A stretch of 64,000 nt of DNA, from the NCBI RefSeq assembly GCF_028554725.1, contig NC_071668.1, positions 51,193,732-51,257,731 on the forward strand, written 5' to 3'. Shown one piece after another: positions 9,805-21,769 of this stretch; the first letter of the stretch is position 1; every line of letters starts with the position of its first letter. This stretch comes from Zeugodacus cucurbitae. Taxonomy: Eukaryota > Arthropoda > Insecta > Diptera > Tephritidae. The position numbers and the translations under genes are program-made. Below the pieces are notes generated by a model. That model ran no database searches. It was given only the letters and a program-made list of their open reading frames with translations, and was not told where the DNA came from.

Positions 9805-12110
9805 CCCTCTAACTGGTTTCTTTATGGGTCAATTTGACCCTTTTTTCGAGTAAATCAAAAAATATCCTTAAAAAAGGACATTTAAGGATTAAAATATTCT
9901 ACGAAAATGTTTGGCGGAAAATTTCAGTGGGGGTCACCAAAGACAATTATAGTATGTACATATTTATTTTTTTTGCTTCAGAAGTAGTAAGACAATGGAT
10001 TAAAGATTAAACTTATTATGCTTTCCTGTATTTAGCTTGACGTGAATGTTCCGATGTGTCAAGGTTTCTGTACAAGCCCCATACGTATTCAGCAAGCATT
10101 ACAGTTTGGGATTTCCCTTTGAATCTTTCTTCCAATACCTTTATATCCTGATGAAACCTTTCACCGTGTTCATCTGAAACCGCTCCAAGGTTTTCTTTAA
10201 AAAAATTGAGATGAGAGTGCAGAAAATGCAGCTTTAGTGACATCTTAACGCCAATATTGTTAACCGATTAGCATGCTTTTAATATTTTCTGCAAAGTTTT
10301 GTGCTTTTGAGTTTCCAAGGAATTCTGATATAACCAGCTGCATAAAGTCAAATGCTGTCTTTTGCACATCCGACAGATGACCATAAAATTCTTCATCTTG
10401 TAATAATTTGCTTATATCGGGTCCAACGAGCATTCCTAGAAAAGGTAGTTTACATTAAATCAAATAAATTATTTCTTAAAACCGTATTTTATCTTCTTTT
10501 AATTTTGCTGCAGATAATCTGGGGAAAATAGTTTGAATGCGTTTGAAAGCATATCCTTGTGTATTTAAGCTTTTAATAAAATTTTTCACCACGCCCAACT
10601 TAATATGCAGCGGTGGAAGTATGACTCTTTTGGGACAAGAGATTCATGGATTACATTTAAGTCACCAATAATATTTTCTTTACGTTCTTCGAAATAATTA
10701 ATACGATAATGGCTGCTGGTAGCACGTGAATCCCATAAAGAAAGCACATATATTTTGTGTATCCTGTTTGCATTCCAGTCAATATTGCAATCATTTTGAA
10801 GTCTGCACATACTTCCCATTTATATTTATAGTATTCAATTTTATTTAACAGATTTGAAATATTTGCGTATGTTTCCTCCTTTTTTGTGGAATACGCAACC
10901 GGTATTGATGGATACTGATTTCCATTGTGCAGTAAAACTGCTTTTAAGCTGTATTTTGAACTATCTATAAACAGTCGCCAAGCGGAAGAGTCCAGTGGAA
11001 GCTTTAGATATTTTAGAACCTCTTCAATACTGCAATAGTATACAAGTTCTTCTGATTTTTTAAAATAACTTTCCAAATCGGCGTGTCTTTTTCTTGGCGA
11101 TGTAACTTTTACATCGGCTTTTATCAAATTCCTGTTTTTCAATCTGGAACATAATATTTCAGCTTTCTCTTTTGTTAGTCCTAAATCTCTTACAAGATCT
11201 TCAAAATAAGCTTGGTCTATCAAATTAGGACATATGTTTAAACCACCAGGAGGAAAGTAACTTATATCTGATATGTTTTCAACCGCTGCTGTTATTTCTG
11301 TATTGGCGTATGTCATATTGGCCGAAAATGTATGTTTAGGCGGTTGAGGCACCGGAACACCTTCACAGCGCACTTCTGGTAAAATGACATTATTTGTTGC
11401 TTCGTATGTCATTATCGCGTAGTGCCTTTGGCTTCTACCAAATTTGTAATTTACGCAGAAATAGCATGTATCTGATTTGTGATTTTCAGGTTCAATCCAT
11501 ATAATAGGCGCAGAAAATGGCAGCGCCTTAGTACCGCCTTTGTACCAGGTCAAAAGACCACTTTCGCAAGTAGTACATACAGTTTTTAGTATCCAAGCTT
11601 CACATAAAAATCGTATTCCAAAGAAAAGAAAATATGGTTCTTCAATTGTAGGGAATATCTTTCTTCTGCTTTGAAGGTGCGTAAAATGTCCACAAATAAA
11701 ACAAAATCAATCTCTTAATTTGCAAACAGAATCCGCCATGTTTATTTAAGCTTTAATTGTTCTTTTTTATATTAATTTTAGTAAAAATTACACCCGATAT
11801 GCACTGCTTAGTAAGTCAATTATGCTTAATTTTATCACACCCGATTTGTAAGTCACAGCTAACTAGACGCGAGAACTCAGTGTTGACGACGTTTTCACCT
11901 ACTTTGTATGTATATGTTGGCGTGTAATTTTGCCAATTAATCGTAAAGATCTTTATTTACAACAATGGTGTCTTTGGTGACCCGCACTGAAATTTTCCGC
12001 TAAACATTTTCGTAGAATATTTTAATCCTTAAATGTCCTTTTTTAAAGGATATTTTTTGATTTTCTCGAAAAAAGGGTCAAACTGACCCATAAAGAAACC
12101 AGTTAGAGGG
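9805..12110. mobile_element. TTAA-flanked TIR element encoding an unclassified protein, 2.3 kb
   Basis: Flanked by TTAA (9801-9804 and 12111-12114). Termini are CCCTCTAACTGGTTTC and its complement. The inverted repeats run about 138 bp (9805-9942 and 11973-12110) with roughly five differences. Each has a subterminal palindrome: GGGTCAATTTGACCC on the left and GGGTCAAACTGACCC on the right. One gene, on the minus strand, fills the interior. TTAA targets and CCCT ends fit piggyBac or Kolobok, but the encoded protein does not look like a piggyBac transposase. Confidence 0.7.
10016..11739 (-). pseudogene. broken gene of an unnamed, mobile-element-associated family (~600 aa)
   Basis: Read right to left across breaks: ATG at 11739 with MADSVCKLRD then a TGA; FCFICGHF and TVCTTCESGLLTWYKG; SDTCYFC; VPVPQPP; LVRDLGLTKEKAEILCSRLK; SSAWRLFIDSSKYSLKAVLL; GMQTGYTKYMCFL; a frameshift near 10740; LWDSRATSSHY; a second shift near 10620; LPPLHIKLGVVKNFIKSLN; a 56-nt intron (10437-10492, acceptor AG intact, donor GT changed to AT); LVGPDISKLL; a third shift; then MSLKLHFLHSHLNFF and SDEHGERFHQDIKVLEER to the stop at 10016. 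From memory, this block order (two Cys pairs, DSSK.SLKAVLLHNGN, GYTK..CFL.WDSRA, LPPLHIKLG, DEHGERFHQ) occurs in multicopy uncharacterised proteins of aphids, Hydra and other invertebrates. The host element suggests a transposase, but no catalytic triad is assigned. Confidence 0.65.
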
Positions 12111-12210
12111 TTAAGATCTTCCACAAAAATAATCCTCATACAATTCCACAATACAACGCTGACCATAAGAATTCTCTCAGACATTAACTTACAACATTTT
12201 TTTCATATAG

Positions 12211-12588
12211 TATAATGCTCCCTTCGACCAAAAAATGAAAACTTTGACCTATTGTAATACAAAAAATTGTTTTACAAAAATGATCTACTCAACATACCCT
12301 TTCAGAATTATAGGGTCGCTATTCTGTTCCATTCAAAAAGTCTTCATTTGTTGGACAGTGTTATTATGGGGAATGGGGTATGGGGAAAAGCTATGCATAC
12401 TGAAGCTTTTTATTTTAGAATACCAAAAAATGTATTACTTGATAAAAATCTGAAAACTGTAGAAAGAGAAATTTTTTTAATATTTTTAGGTTTATCCATC
12501 CTTTCACAGCTGCAACAAGACGCTGGGTGATTATTCATGACGGATTATCGTTTTGTTCAACAAAATGACGTGTTTGATTTCATCACTG
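12211..12588 (+). repeat. direct repeat flanking RTE copy 1, left copy (378 bp)
   Basis: Nearly identical to 15683-16079: it starts at TATAATGCTCCCTTCGACC and ends at GATTTCATCACTG. It includes the right end of the CACTG element plus ~228 bp of its flank. Differences from the right copy are a ~25-bp deletion near 12250 and a handful of substitutions. Confidence 0.85.
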
Positions 12589-12771
12589 CATCACTGGGGG
12601 ATGGGGTCATATGTAGAAGTTCACGCAAGTGAGGAAAGTTTCTGATTGCCATTCACTTGGGAGTGGCCAGGAACGATTCTTTTGCATATGACTCAAGCAG
12701 CTCACGACTTCCGGTTTTAGACCAAGTATCCCCTGGGTAGCTAACAGACATCCGTTTGGAGGCGAGCTAAA

Positions 12772-13635
12772 GTGAGAAGGCGAAGCCCGCTTGTGCGGTT
12801 GTGCGTAGGGCTTGGGACCCACCACATAAAAAAAATCTCCCCAATGAAAACAAACACCGAGCCTCGGATGAGAAACCCCCCTTTTGATGACGACCCCTGC
12901 AAACGTACTAAGGATCATGATTTGAGGGCATGCACCTGGAATGTCCGGACTCTTAATTGGGAAGGTGCCTCTGCCCAGTTGGTTGATGTCTTCATACAAC
13001 TAAAGGCTGACATCACCGCCGTCCAAGAAGTGCGATGGACGGGACAAGGACGGAAGAAGGTGGGTCCTTGTGACATCTACTACAGCGGCCATATAAAGGA
13101 GCGCAAATTCGGTGTTGGATTTGTGGTGGGAGAGAGACTACGTCGCCGAGTCCTGGCATTCACCCCGGTGGATGAACGTCTAGCCACAATCCGCATCAAA
13201 GCGAGGTTCTTCAACATATCGCTGATTTGCGCCCACGCCCCAACGGAAGAGAAGGACGATGTGACCAAAGATGCTTTCTATGAGCGCCTAGAACGCACCT
13301 ATGAGCTCTGCCCCCGCCACGATGTCAAAATCGTGCTTGGCGATTTTAACGCCAGGGTGGGTAAAGAAGGTGTCTTTGGCACAACAGTCGGAAAATTCAG
13401 CCTCCATGACGAAACATCGCCAAACGATCTGAGGCTGATCGACTTCGCTGGGGCCCGAAATATGGTTGTCTGTAGTACCAGATTCCAGCATAAAAAAATT
13501 CATCAAGCAACGTGGCTGTCCCCTGATCGAAACACGCGCAATCAAATCGATCACGTTGTGATAGACGGAAGACATGTCTCCAGTGTTTTAGACGTGCGTA
13601 CGCTCCGACACACATTGACTCGGACCATTATCTAG
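12772..13635 (+). pseudogene. RTE copy 1: apurinic-type endonuclease domain
   Basis: This 287-codon frame is the N-terminal endonuclease/exonuclease/phosphatase domain that nicks target DNA for reverse transcription. Visible motifs in order: ACTWNVRTLNW (Asn), ITAVQEVRWTGQ (catalytic Glu), CAHAPTEEKD, VLGDFNARVGKEG (Asp/Asn), RNQIDHVVIDGR. The closing SDHY motif is lost to a frameshift near 13600; the nucleotides for it remain just downstream (TCGGACCATTATCT). Database hits to craniofacial development protein 2 reflect this transposon domain, not a host gene. The most upstream ATG is used; the true start may be MKTNTEPRMR at about 12844. Confidence 0.8.
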
Positions 13636-15644
13636 TAGCAGCAAAGATACGCACTCGCCTCTGTGCAGCAAAGAACGCCCGTCAACAAACACAAGGAAGG
13701 TTCGACGTCGAAAAGCTGCAATCACAACCGACAGACGAACGATTTTCTACTCGACTTGCACTCCTGCTCTCTGAGAGCACTCATCCGCATCTCGATATAA
13801 GGGAGCTGTGGAACGGCATCTCAAACTCATTGCATACCGCTGCAGCCGAAACAATTGGTCTCCGGTACGAGATGAGAATCTCCAGTTGGTACGATGAGAA
13901 TTGTCGTTCCGCAGTGGAGAGAAAACAGACTGCCTACCTCGCAACGTTGCGATCGAAAAAAAGAAAGAGGCCGAAATGCGTGAGTATGAAAAGCTTGAAA
14001 AGCTGGCCGACATGGGTAATGCTCGAAAATTTTATGAAAAGATGAGGCGATTAACAGAAGGTTTCAAGACCGGAGCATTATCATGTAGGGACCGAGAAAG
14101 TAATCTGGTAACGGATGTCCAGAGCACACTTGGATTATGGAGGGAACACTTCTCCGACCTGCTCAATGGCAGTGAAAGTACAACACCAGGAGATGGCGAA
14201 CCCGATTCCCCAATCGATGACGATGGAATAGATGTTCCATTACCCGACCATGAAGAAATTCGAATAGCAATTACCCGCTTGAAGAACAACAAAGCGGCGG
14301 GGGCCGATGGATTACCGGCCGAGCTATTCAAATACGGCGGCGAAGAACTGATAAGGTGCATGCATCAGCTTCTTTGTAGAATATGGTCGGAAGAAAGCAT
14401 GCCAAGAAAGACTAAAGCCCACCGTCAACGAACTGATTGGACCTTATCAGTGTGGCTTTAGACCTGGAAAAGCCACAATGGACCAGATATTCACCATGCG
14501 CCAAATCTTGGAAAAGACCCGAGAGAGAAGAATCGATACTCACCATATTTTTATCGATTTTAAAGCAGCCTTCGATAGCACGAAAAGGAGCTGCCTTTAT
14601 GCCGCGATGTCTGAATTTGGTATCCCTGCAAAACTAATACGGCTATGTAAGCAGACGTTGAGCAACACCAAAAGCTCCGTCAGGATCGGGAAGGACCTCT
14701 CCGAGCCGTTCGATACCAAACGGTGCTTCAGACAGGGTGACTCACTATCGTGCGACTTCTTCAATCTATTGCTGGAAAAAATAATACGAGCTGCAGAACT
14801 AAATAGAGAGGGTACAATCTTCTACAAGAGTGTACAGCTCCTGGTGTATGCCGATGATATTGATATCATCGGAAGCAACAACCGCGCCGTTTGTTCTGCG
14901 TTTTCCAGACTAGATAAAGAAGCGAAGCGTATGGGTCTGGTAGTGAATGAGGACAAGACGAAATATCTCCTGTCATCAAACAAACAGTCAGCGCACTCGC
15001 GTCTTGGCTCCCACGTCACTGTTGACAGTCATAACTTTGAAGTTGTAGATAATTTCGTTTATCTGGGAACCAGCATTAACAACACCAACAATGTCAGCCT
15101 TGAAATCCAACGCAGAATCACTCTTGCCAACAGGTGCTACTTTGGACTGAGTAGGCAATTGAAAAGTAAAGTCCTCTCTCGACGAACCAAAATCAAACTC
15201 TATAAGTCGCTCATTATTCCCGTCCTGATGTATGGCGCTGAAGCGTGGACGATGACAACATCCGATGAGACGACTCTTGGGGTTTTCGAGAGAAAGGTTT
15301 TGCGCAAGATTTATGGTCCTCTAAACATTGGCAACGGCGAATACCGCAGACGATGGAACGATGAGCTGTACGATTTATACGACGACATTGACATAGTTCA
15401 GCGAATAAAAAGACAGCGGCTACGCTGGCTAGGTCATGTTGTACGGATGGAAGAAAACACTCCAGCTCTGAAAGTATTCGATGCAGTACCCGCTGGAGGA
15501 AGCCGCGGAAGAGGACGACCTCCACTCCGGTGGAAAGACCAAGTGCTAAGTGACCTGGCTTCACTTGGTGTTTCCAGTTGGCGCCAAAAAGCAAAAAGGA
15601 GGAATGAGTGGCGCGCTCTGGTGGATTCGGCTATAATCGCTTAA
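13636..15644 (+). pseudogene. RTE copy 1: linker and reverse transcriptase, frameshifted
   Basis: The coding sequence continues in several frames. Linker: ETIGLRYEMRISSWYDEN, then a deletion, then AEMREYEKLEKLAD and LGLWREHFSDLLNGSEST. RT: NNKAAGADGLPAELFKYG and CMHQLLCRIWSEESMP, a deletion of about 130 bp (the conserved CPIHKKGD...NYRGISLL block is gone), then from 14478 a 388-codon frame. That frame has motif A (FIDFKAAFDST), motif B (RQGDSLS), motif C (LVYADDIDIIG) and NEDKTKYLL. After the palm comes a C-terminal region with LYKSLIIPVLMYGAEAWT and RLRWLGHVVRM, typical of RTE-type proteins. Without the deleted block it cannot make active enzyme. Confidence 0.8.
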
Positions 15645-15682
15645 AGCGGTTCCTACGCCAAATATATATATACATATATATA

Positions 15683-16079
15683 TATAATGCTCCCTTCGAC
15701 CAAAAAATGAAAACTTTGACCTATTGTAAAAAAACTCAGACGTGCTGGACCATAAGTTTGTTTTACAAAAATGATCTACTCAACATACCCTTTCAGAATT
15801 ATAGGGTCACTATTCTGTTCCATTCAAAAAGTCTTCATTTGTTGGACAGTGTTATTATGGGGAATGGGGTATGGGGAAAAGCTATGCATACTGAAGCTTT
15901 TTATTTTAGAATACCAAAAAATGTATTACTTGATAAAAATCTGAAAACTGTAGAAAGATAAATTTTTTTAATATTTTTAGGTTTATCCATCCTTTCACAG
16001 CTGCAACAAGACGCTGGGTGATTATTCATGACGGATTATCGTTTTGTTCATCAAAATAACGTGTTTGATTTCATCACTG
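15683..16079 (+). repeat. direct repeat flanking RTE copy 1, right copy (397 bp)
   Basis: Second copy of 12211-12588. It keeps the ~25-bp segment CTCAGACGTGCTGGACCATA that the left copy lacks but the far inverted half (near 9640) has. This right copy is therefore closer to the ancestral state at that point. Confidence 0.85.
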
Positions 16080-19000
16080 AAGATTTGTAGAGTCGGGCTT
16101 ATGTCCATCACTAACTTACCCAACACTCCGTGAGGAACAGACTTGTTTAAGAAGCGTAAACTTCATATTATAATTTCAAACTGCTGTACCTCCGTGCGTT
16201 CCGGCAAGTATTCTTTTTATACTTTACAGGCATCTGAGTATTATAAATAGGCTTGGATTCCTTGAAATGTGGAATTGATGAACTTGATTCGCTCCTTTAC
16301 CAAACCTCCTTTTCCATGAAATAATTGTTTTTACTCACCACATCAGGCTGGAATCTGGTTTCTTTTATCTTCTACTCAACTGACTAGATTTGTTACTAAT
16401 TTTTTAGTCTTTCAGATCCTTAACAATATATTTCCACACATTACTTTAACGGATCAAAAGGAATCGTTGCAAAAATCTAATTGGTTATTTGCGATTAAAA
16501 GAGAAAAGGAAGCTGCAAGAGGCAAGAAAAAAATGGTAAACAATTGAGAAAACAAATTACTATGGAGTAGAATGACAGTAGAGGCATAAAATAGATAGAA
16601 ACATTTTTGGATGTACTCTTGCGGATGATATCTGTTTAACGCACAAACTCATGCTATGATTGCTGTGAATACTTAAAGTCAAGACGCGGCTGTGGGGCGC
16701 TATAACGCTGAGAGTGCTGACGGAAGTGTTTGTGGGTTCGGTACCTGGTGTGTGACAGATATTTGATACCAGCAAAGCCAAGTAGTAATTGCAAGAAATA
16801 AATTCCACGTAAACAGTGACGTTGTCAACCGAGAAAGGGCTAAAAGTCATGCTGCAATTCCAAGGATACGTAACAGCACAAAAACACAGCACGACATCAA
16901 CAACAGACGAACACGAAACAAAGCAGCGGACAGCGTTGTACGGCCAGCAGACAGAGGGGCCCTCTAAACAACATTGAAGATGATAATGACGATGTCGTCT
17001 GCTACGCGATTGTTGACTACTCGGCGTATGACTGTGATGATGGGTGCCACTTGGTGGGTGGAGTACAAAATGTAGCGCAAATTGAAATAAATGCAAAAGA
17101 CATAATTGCTACGGTTCAGCGATAAGCAAGTATCAAGAGAATGCAAAAAGAGGAAGCGAACCCTTGCAGAAAAAGCAAGACACCGAAGCAAGGTAACGGT
17201 AGGGGGATTCCGTGTAAGCTATGCAGCGTATTTCCAACGATTCCAGCGACACATCACGGTTAAATGCGAGTAAAATGTGTGGGAATAAAGTATTTGAGTT
17301 GCTGAGGTAACGCCGCCCGAAAGCAGAGACAAAGAAAATCAGCAAAGACGAAAGGCGGTGAGGTGACTGATGACAAAATTACATGGGCCATCGAGTGCCA
17401 AGACGCTTGCGCTTGGGTTAGCTCTCCGTCCGGTATAAGATGCAGCGACGGCGACACATGTCACATATGCAGGCATTAAACCAAAGCCAAAGAGTATATA
17501 GATGTGTTGGTGTGTTTTTTGTTTAATTGCTCACTGAACGGTTAGATAGTGATTCCAACATAACGGTATTGCAAGTCCATTCCTTTTATCCTATCTCCAC
17601 TTGTTTGCTTGTGCCTTAGCGTGTGTATATGTAACACTTAAAACGACCAACACCTTCTACATTGCGCGTTTAATATTTGCACCGCCATCAAGCGCCCACC
17701 GCGTTCCCACCACACTCCCACAGGGCTCCGCTCTGTGTAATGAATAGGTATAGTTATTAGGCATAACAATGAACGCCCAAAGTCGAATTTTAGACAAGGA
17801 AATACAGAACAAACGCGACTATAGTAATCGTCTCAAAAATCCAAATCCATTTAACAATACGACAAGTTCATTTAGACGTAATTGCCTAAACCATAATAAT
17901 TATAATGGTACAAAAGTACCAATTATGGGATTGAAATCTACTATCTTCCTCTAGTATCTTTAAACGATCATATGCTTAATCGACTCAGATTCTACTACGT
18001 CCTTAATTGATAAAAGAAAAGTTCAGTTTCTGGTAAAGACAAAGTCACCCGCATGTAAGTTGCGCTACACTCAAGTTCCTATGCATTGCAAGTTGTCGGA
18101 CGGTAATGACATGGTTTGGAAATCATAAATCATATATTTTTTTATTTATTTCGTTTTTGTGCTTTTGGATTATATAAATGTTTATTTATAGCTTATCGAG
18201 GTAAATGATTTTGGTATTAGGGTTTCATTTGTCCTTGGAGAAAATTCGAATTTTCCATTTCTGAAATAAAGGTAGATTTTATAGTACCTCTGTTTGCATG
18301 TCGTTATACTTAAATCCCGTTATCTCGAAAGTTTAAATAGGAAGTCTGACTTTTGTAGTTGTATTTTGATTTTTAAACTTAATCACTTATTGTTTTTGCT
18401 TCACTTAGAAAAATGTGTCAGGTGAACGCAGACTTTATTGGCTATGTGTATATAGTACATATATTGGGTCGAAATTAGCGAGAGAGAGAAAAGTTCCCAA
18501 TTGTTTACGCTGCAGGCACAATTTTTAAGGCTGTGTCATAAACTTGAAAATGAAATAAACGTTGTTATTGTTCTGCTTTTCCTCAGAACTTTTAGCTCAC
18601 CGAAATGATGAATGCGTACTGCGATAGGCGTTAAGATAAGTAAATGTCCTTCAATCGACGCATATTTCACTTTGAGACTGCTGCAAAAGCCTCAAGTGCA
18701 TATCTACAAAATTATAAACGTATGAACCCATGTAGTAACTAAATGTGCCATGGTTTTAAAGTCCAGAAATTGTAGATAATTCTTTAAAACTGTTTAGTCC
18801 TGACAACATGGTTACTACCAATAAGGGTACTCCTATAAGGTAAATTTTTGGCATTCGGATCTACATATATATACTGGTGACTTCTACTTTTCCTAAATAT
18901 GGATGAAAAATTGGATTTGAACAAGTTATGCGGGAAAGTGTGGCTTTAAACTGGGACAAGTACTTTGAACTTTGACTTACTCAGTAGACGTGATAACTTT

Positions 19001-19691
19001 ATTCTTTCAAAAACGTATTTGGTACTCTGATTGATATATAAAATACTAAAGCTATATCAAAACAACACTCTGGAGTCATTTTCAATAAGAACCCCGTAAT
19101 ATACAGCGTGAAAAATCGAATTCTAACCACACACATTCGATACAAATGTTATGTCGAAAATTACACTCGAACTGAGACCTTGCTTACTTCTTATTTTTAT
19201 TTTAATCCATGTTTTCCTACAAGTCATATACAATGTAAGAAAGTCCCTTTGCTTTGACATATTTCAAAATGAATTATGTTTTCGGTTGTTCGCCACATTG
19301 GGTAAGTTTACCTCTGAATGTCTTATGAACTCTTATGCGTCAGTTCCTTTTGGACTTGTTTCTTAACTGAGATTTTATTAATTATGTCAAAAAATCTTTG
19401 TTTTAGATATATACACACATACTACGTTTATTGTTTGTGTTTGTTTAAATACCTTTCAAGGCTTCCAACAATGTGGTTGCTTAAGTTGTACGCAAGTTTA
19501 TATGCTCGTATTTTTCACATCAATAAATCATTGAAAATCCTCAAAATCTGCATACGTACAAACACATATTCACACAAACAGCCTGTCAGAGTATCTAATT
19601 CGTTTCTGCAAAATCCCTAAATGAAATTGCAAACTAGTTGAAAAGGAAAACTAAGCTTTGCTGAGGTTTTATCGAATTTGATTTTATAAAA
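16080..19691. other. unassigned sequence, partly less AT-rich
   Basis: About 3.6 kb with no recognised transposon. 16560-17480 is noticeably richer in GC and CAA/CAG-type words and holds a 178-codon minus-strand frame with low-complexity content (many H, S, C) and no domain. It could be a regulatory or untranslated region of a nearby gene. No coding claim is made. Confidence 0.35.
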
Positions 19692-20766
19692 ACAAGTAAG
19701 GAAGGGCTAAGTTCGGGTGTAACCGAACATTTTATACTCTCGCAATTTATTTATTTAACTTTATTTATATTATATAATACACAATTTGACCCACATATTT
19801 GTCATATATATTGAATAAAGTCCATTGAAAGTTGGAAACCATAATATTAGGTTAGAAGCACCGAGGTCCTCGTGTTCGATATATGGGGCCTTAAAAACCT
19901 ATGGTCCGATTTTGCGGCTGCCACACTATAAACGTAGTATTTGTGCAAAGTTCTGCATCGATACCTTCACTAGTGCTTACTTTATGTATTATAAAGTAAA
20001 CGATTCAGATCGTCTTCAAAGTTCTGGTATATAGGAAGTAGGCATGGTTGTGAAGCGATTTGGCCTATTTCCACAACAAATCATTGGGATTTAAGGAAAC
20101 TATTACAAACCAAGTTTCATTGAAATCGATGGAGTAGTTCCTGAGATATGGTTTTTGACCCATGAGTGGGCGACGCCCAACCTAACCTTTGTATGGGAGG
20201 TGGGCGTGGTTATTATCCGATTTCTTTCATTTTTAGACTGTATTAGGAAGTGGCTAAAAAAAACGAATGCAGAAAGTTTGGTTTATTTAGCTCTATTGGT
20301 TTGCGAGATATGTACAAAAAACTTAGTAGGGGGCGGGGCCACGCCCACTTCCCCAAAAAAATTACATCCAAATATGCCCCTTCATAGTGCGATCCTTCAT
20401 ACCAAATTTTATTTCCATAGCTTTATTTATGGTTTGGTTATGGCACTTTATGTGTTTTCGGTTTTCGCCATTTTGTGGGCGTGGCAGTTGTCCGATTTTT
20501 TTTTCATTTTCGAAAGCAACCTTCCTATGGTGCCAAGAAATAAGTGTGCCAAGTTTCATTAAGATATCTTAATTTTTACTCAAGTTACAGCTTGCACAGA
20601 CGGACGGACGGACAGACAGACATTCGGATTTGAACTCCACTCTTCACCCTGATCACTTTGGTATATATAACCCTATATCTAACTCGTTTAGTTTTGGGTA
20701 TTACAAACAACCGTTATGTGAACAAAACTATAATACTCTCTAGCAACTTTGTTGCGAGAGTATAAT
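19692..20766 (+). repeat. DINE-1-like element, near full length (copy D)
   Basis: Starts AACAAGTAAGGAAGGGCTAA with the hairpin TTCGG-GTGTAA-CCGAA. It ends with the larger terminal hairpin TAATACTCTCTAGCAAC-TTT-GTTGCGAGAGTATAATA. Core GACGGACGGACGGACAGACA lies near 20598. Both ends are well preserved, making it a good reference copy. Confidence 0.7.
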
Positions 20767-21124
20767 AAATTCTGTGGATAAACAGTACTACCTCTTTTCA
20801 GTCACCCTGAGGCGCTCACTTTATCAGCAGCTGCCTTCTTTATTATGACGCTCAATCAAGGGATGTAAATATTTCTAAAAACTCTGCCTTCCCATTATAG
20901 TGCATATACATACAGGGATACAGGCATGGGCTCTAATCAGTGTCTTCTTGAGCTCTTAAATGTCTTACGTTTTTTGGGTTGTATACCCTTTTTCAGTTAT
21001 TACATTCGCTGCACACATAATCGCATTCAAACATACGTATACATTCTCAAGAATTTACTTTATTTTGCTTTTTGTTTACAGGGTTAAGACGCTGTGTCGA
21101 AAAGCTAATAGCGCACACCTACTA
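20767..21124. other. unassigned spacer
   Basis: No coding or repeat signal recognised. Confidence 0.3.
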
Positions 21125-21672
21125 CGAGGGCTGCTATATATATTTCTGGGCTAATAATGAAAATAGGAATATTTATCGACGAAAATGGTTTTATTGTTTT
21201 TCAAAATATTCTCCATCAAGATTTTTACACTTTTGCATGCGCTCAAACCAATTTTCGAAGCACTCCACACAAGCCTCTTGCGCGAGTGTCGTACGGCATC
21301 GATGTTTTCTGGCACAACGGCTGTTTTTGGACGACCTTCATGGAATTCGTCTTTAAGCGTCAGTTTTTCACAGTGCTATATGATGGTGTTTCATATCCAT
21401 ACAAGGATTTTAGTTCATCGATTCACTCTTGTCGCGATAATCCACGTCGAAAGTTGTGAAAAATGATCGCACGAAAATGTGCACGAGTTAATTCCATTTT
21501 TTGGCCGAGATGAATTTTTTAATTCCCTGTAAATAAAACAATTCACGATTAAATGACAAAATGTTCTGAGTGATGTTATGCTAAAAAATGTCAAACTTTC
21601 CAATGGAAATGTCAGGTTGCACCTGGCAACACTTAGTGTTGCCTAGGCCAGAAATATATATAGCAGCCCTCG
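21125..21672 (-). mobile_element. mariner deletion derivative, 548 bp
   Basis: Inverted termini CGAGGGCTGCTATATATATT and its complement, flanked by TA (21123-21124 and 21673-21674). On the minus strand the left part still encodes the mariner C-terminal tail: a frame reading VECFENWFERMQKCKNLDG then EYFEKQ and a stop. Most of the transposase has been deleted. Flanking TA and the tail motif make the family assignment firm. Confidence 0.8.
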
Positions 21673-21769
21673 TAGTTGTGGAAGAAAATTTAATATTCAT
21701 TTGAATCAAATCCCCAAAATTCAGTCTAAAATTTGTTTAAATACTTGTACTCACAGAGATTTGCAGCAT

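Larger units (their letters stand above)
9544..12360. mobile_element. CACTG-ended palindromic element split at its centre
   Basis: Left end CACTGTCCAACA and right end TGTTGGACAGTG are exact complements, flanked by TTA on each side (9541-9543 and 12361-12363). Left half 9544-9800 and right half 12115-12360 are inverted copies; the innermost ~140 bp of each half appear identical. Joining the halves at the single TTAA gives a near-perfect palindrome centred on GATCTTAAGATC. The interior (9805-12110) is a separate TTAA element. CACTG termini with a 3-bp duplication recall EnSpm/CACTA-type elements, but no transposase of that kind is present, so the class is only a suggestion. Confidence 0.6.
12589..15682 (+). 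mobile_element. RTE-like non-LTR retrotransposon, copy 1
   Basis: The 5' end is at GGATGGGGTCAT near 12599, matching the 5' end of the copy at 55760-58628. The 3' end is the TACGCCAA-(TA)n tail near 15660-15682. A simple-repeat tail instead of poly-A, an APE endonuclease and RT in one ORF and no gag-like ORF fit the RTE clade. It is internally deleted in the linker and in the early RT palm region. It lies between the two long direct repeats described separately. Confidence 0.75.

Noticed and set aside
10657..11553. An independent host gene of 298 aa
   Set aside because: The frame is one piece of a frameshifted longer gene lying entirely between TIRs with TTAA flanks.
12772..13635. A host craniofacial development protein 2-like gene
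   Set aside because: The endonuclease domain is continuous with an RT and bounded by retrotransposon ends; four other copies occur in the window.
16560..17096. 178-codon minus-strand ORF as a gene
   Set aside because: Low-complexity, H/S/C-rich translation without a domain; looks like the shadow of CA/GT-rich non-coding DNA.
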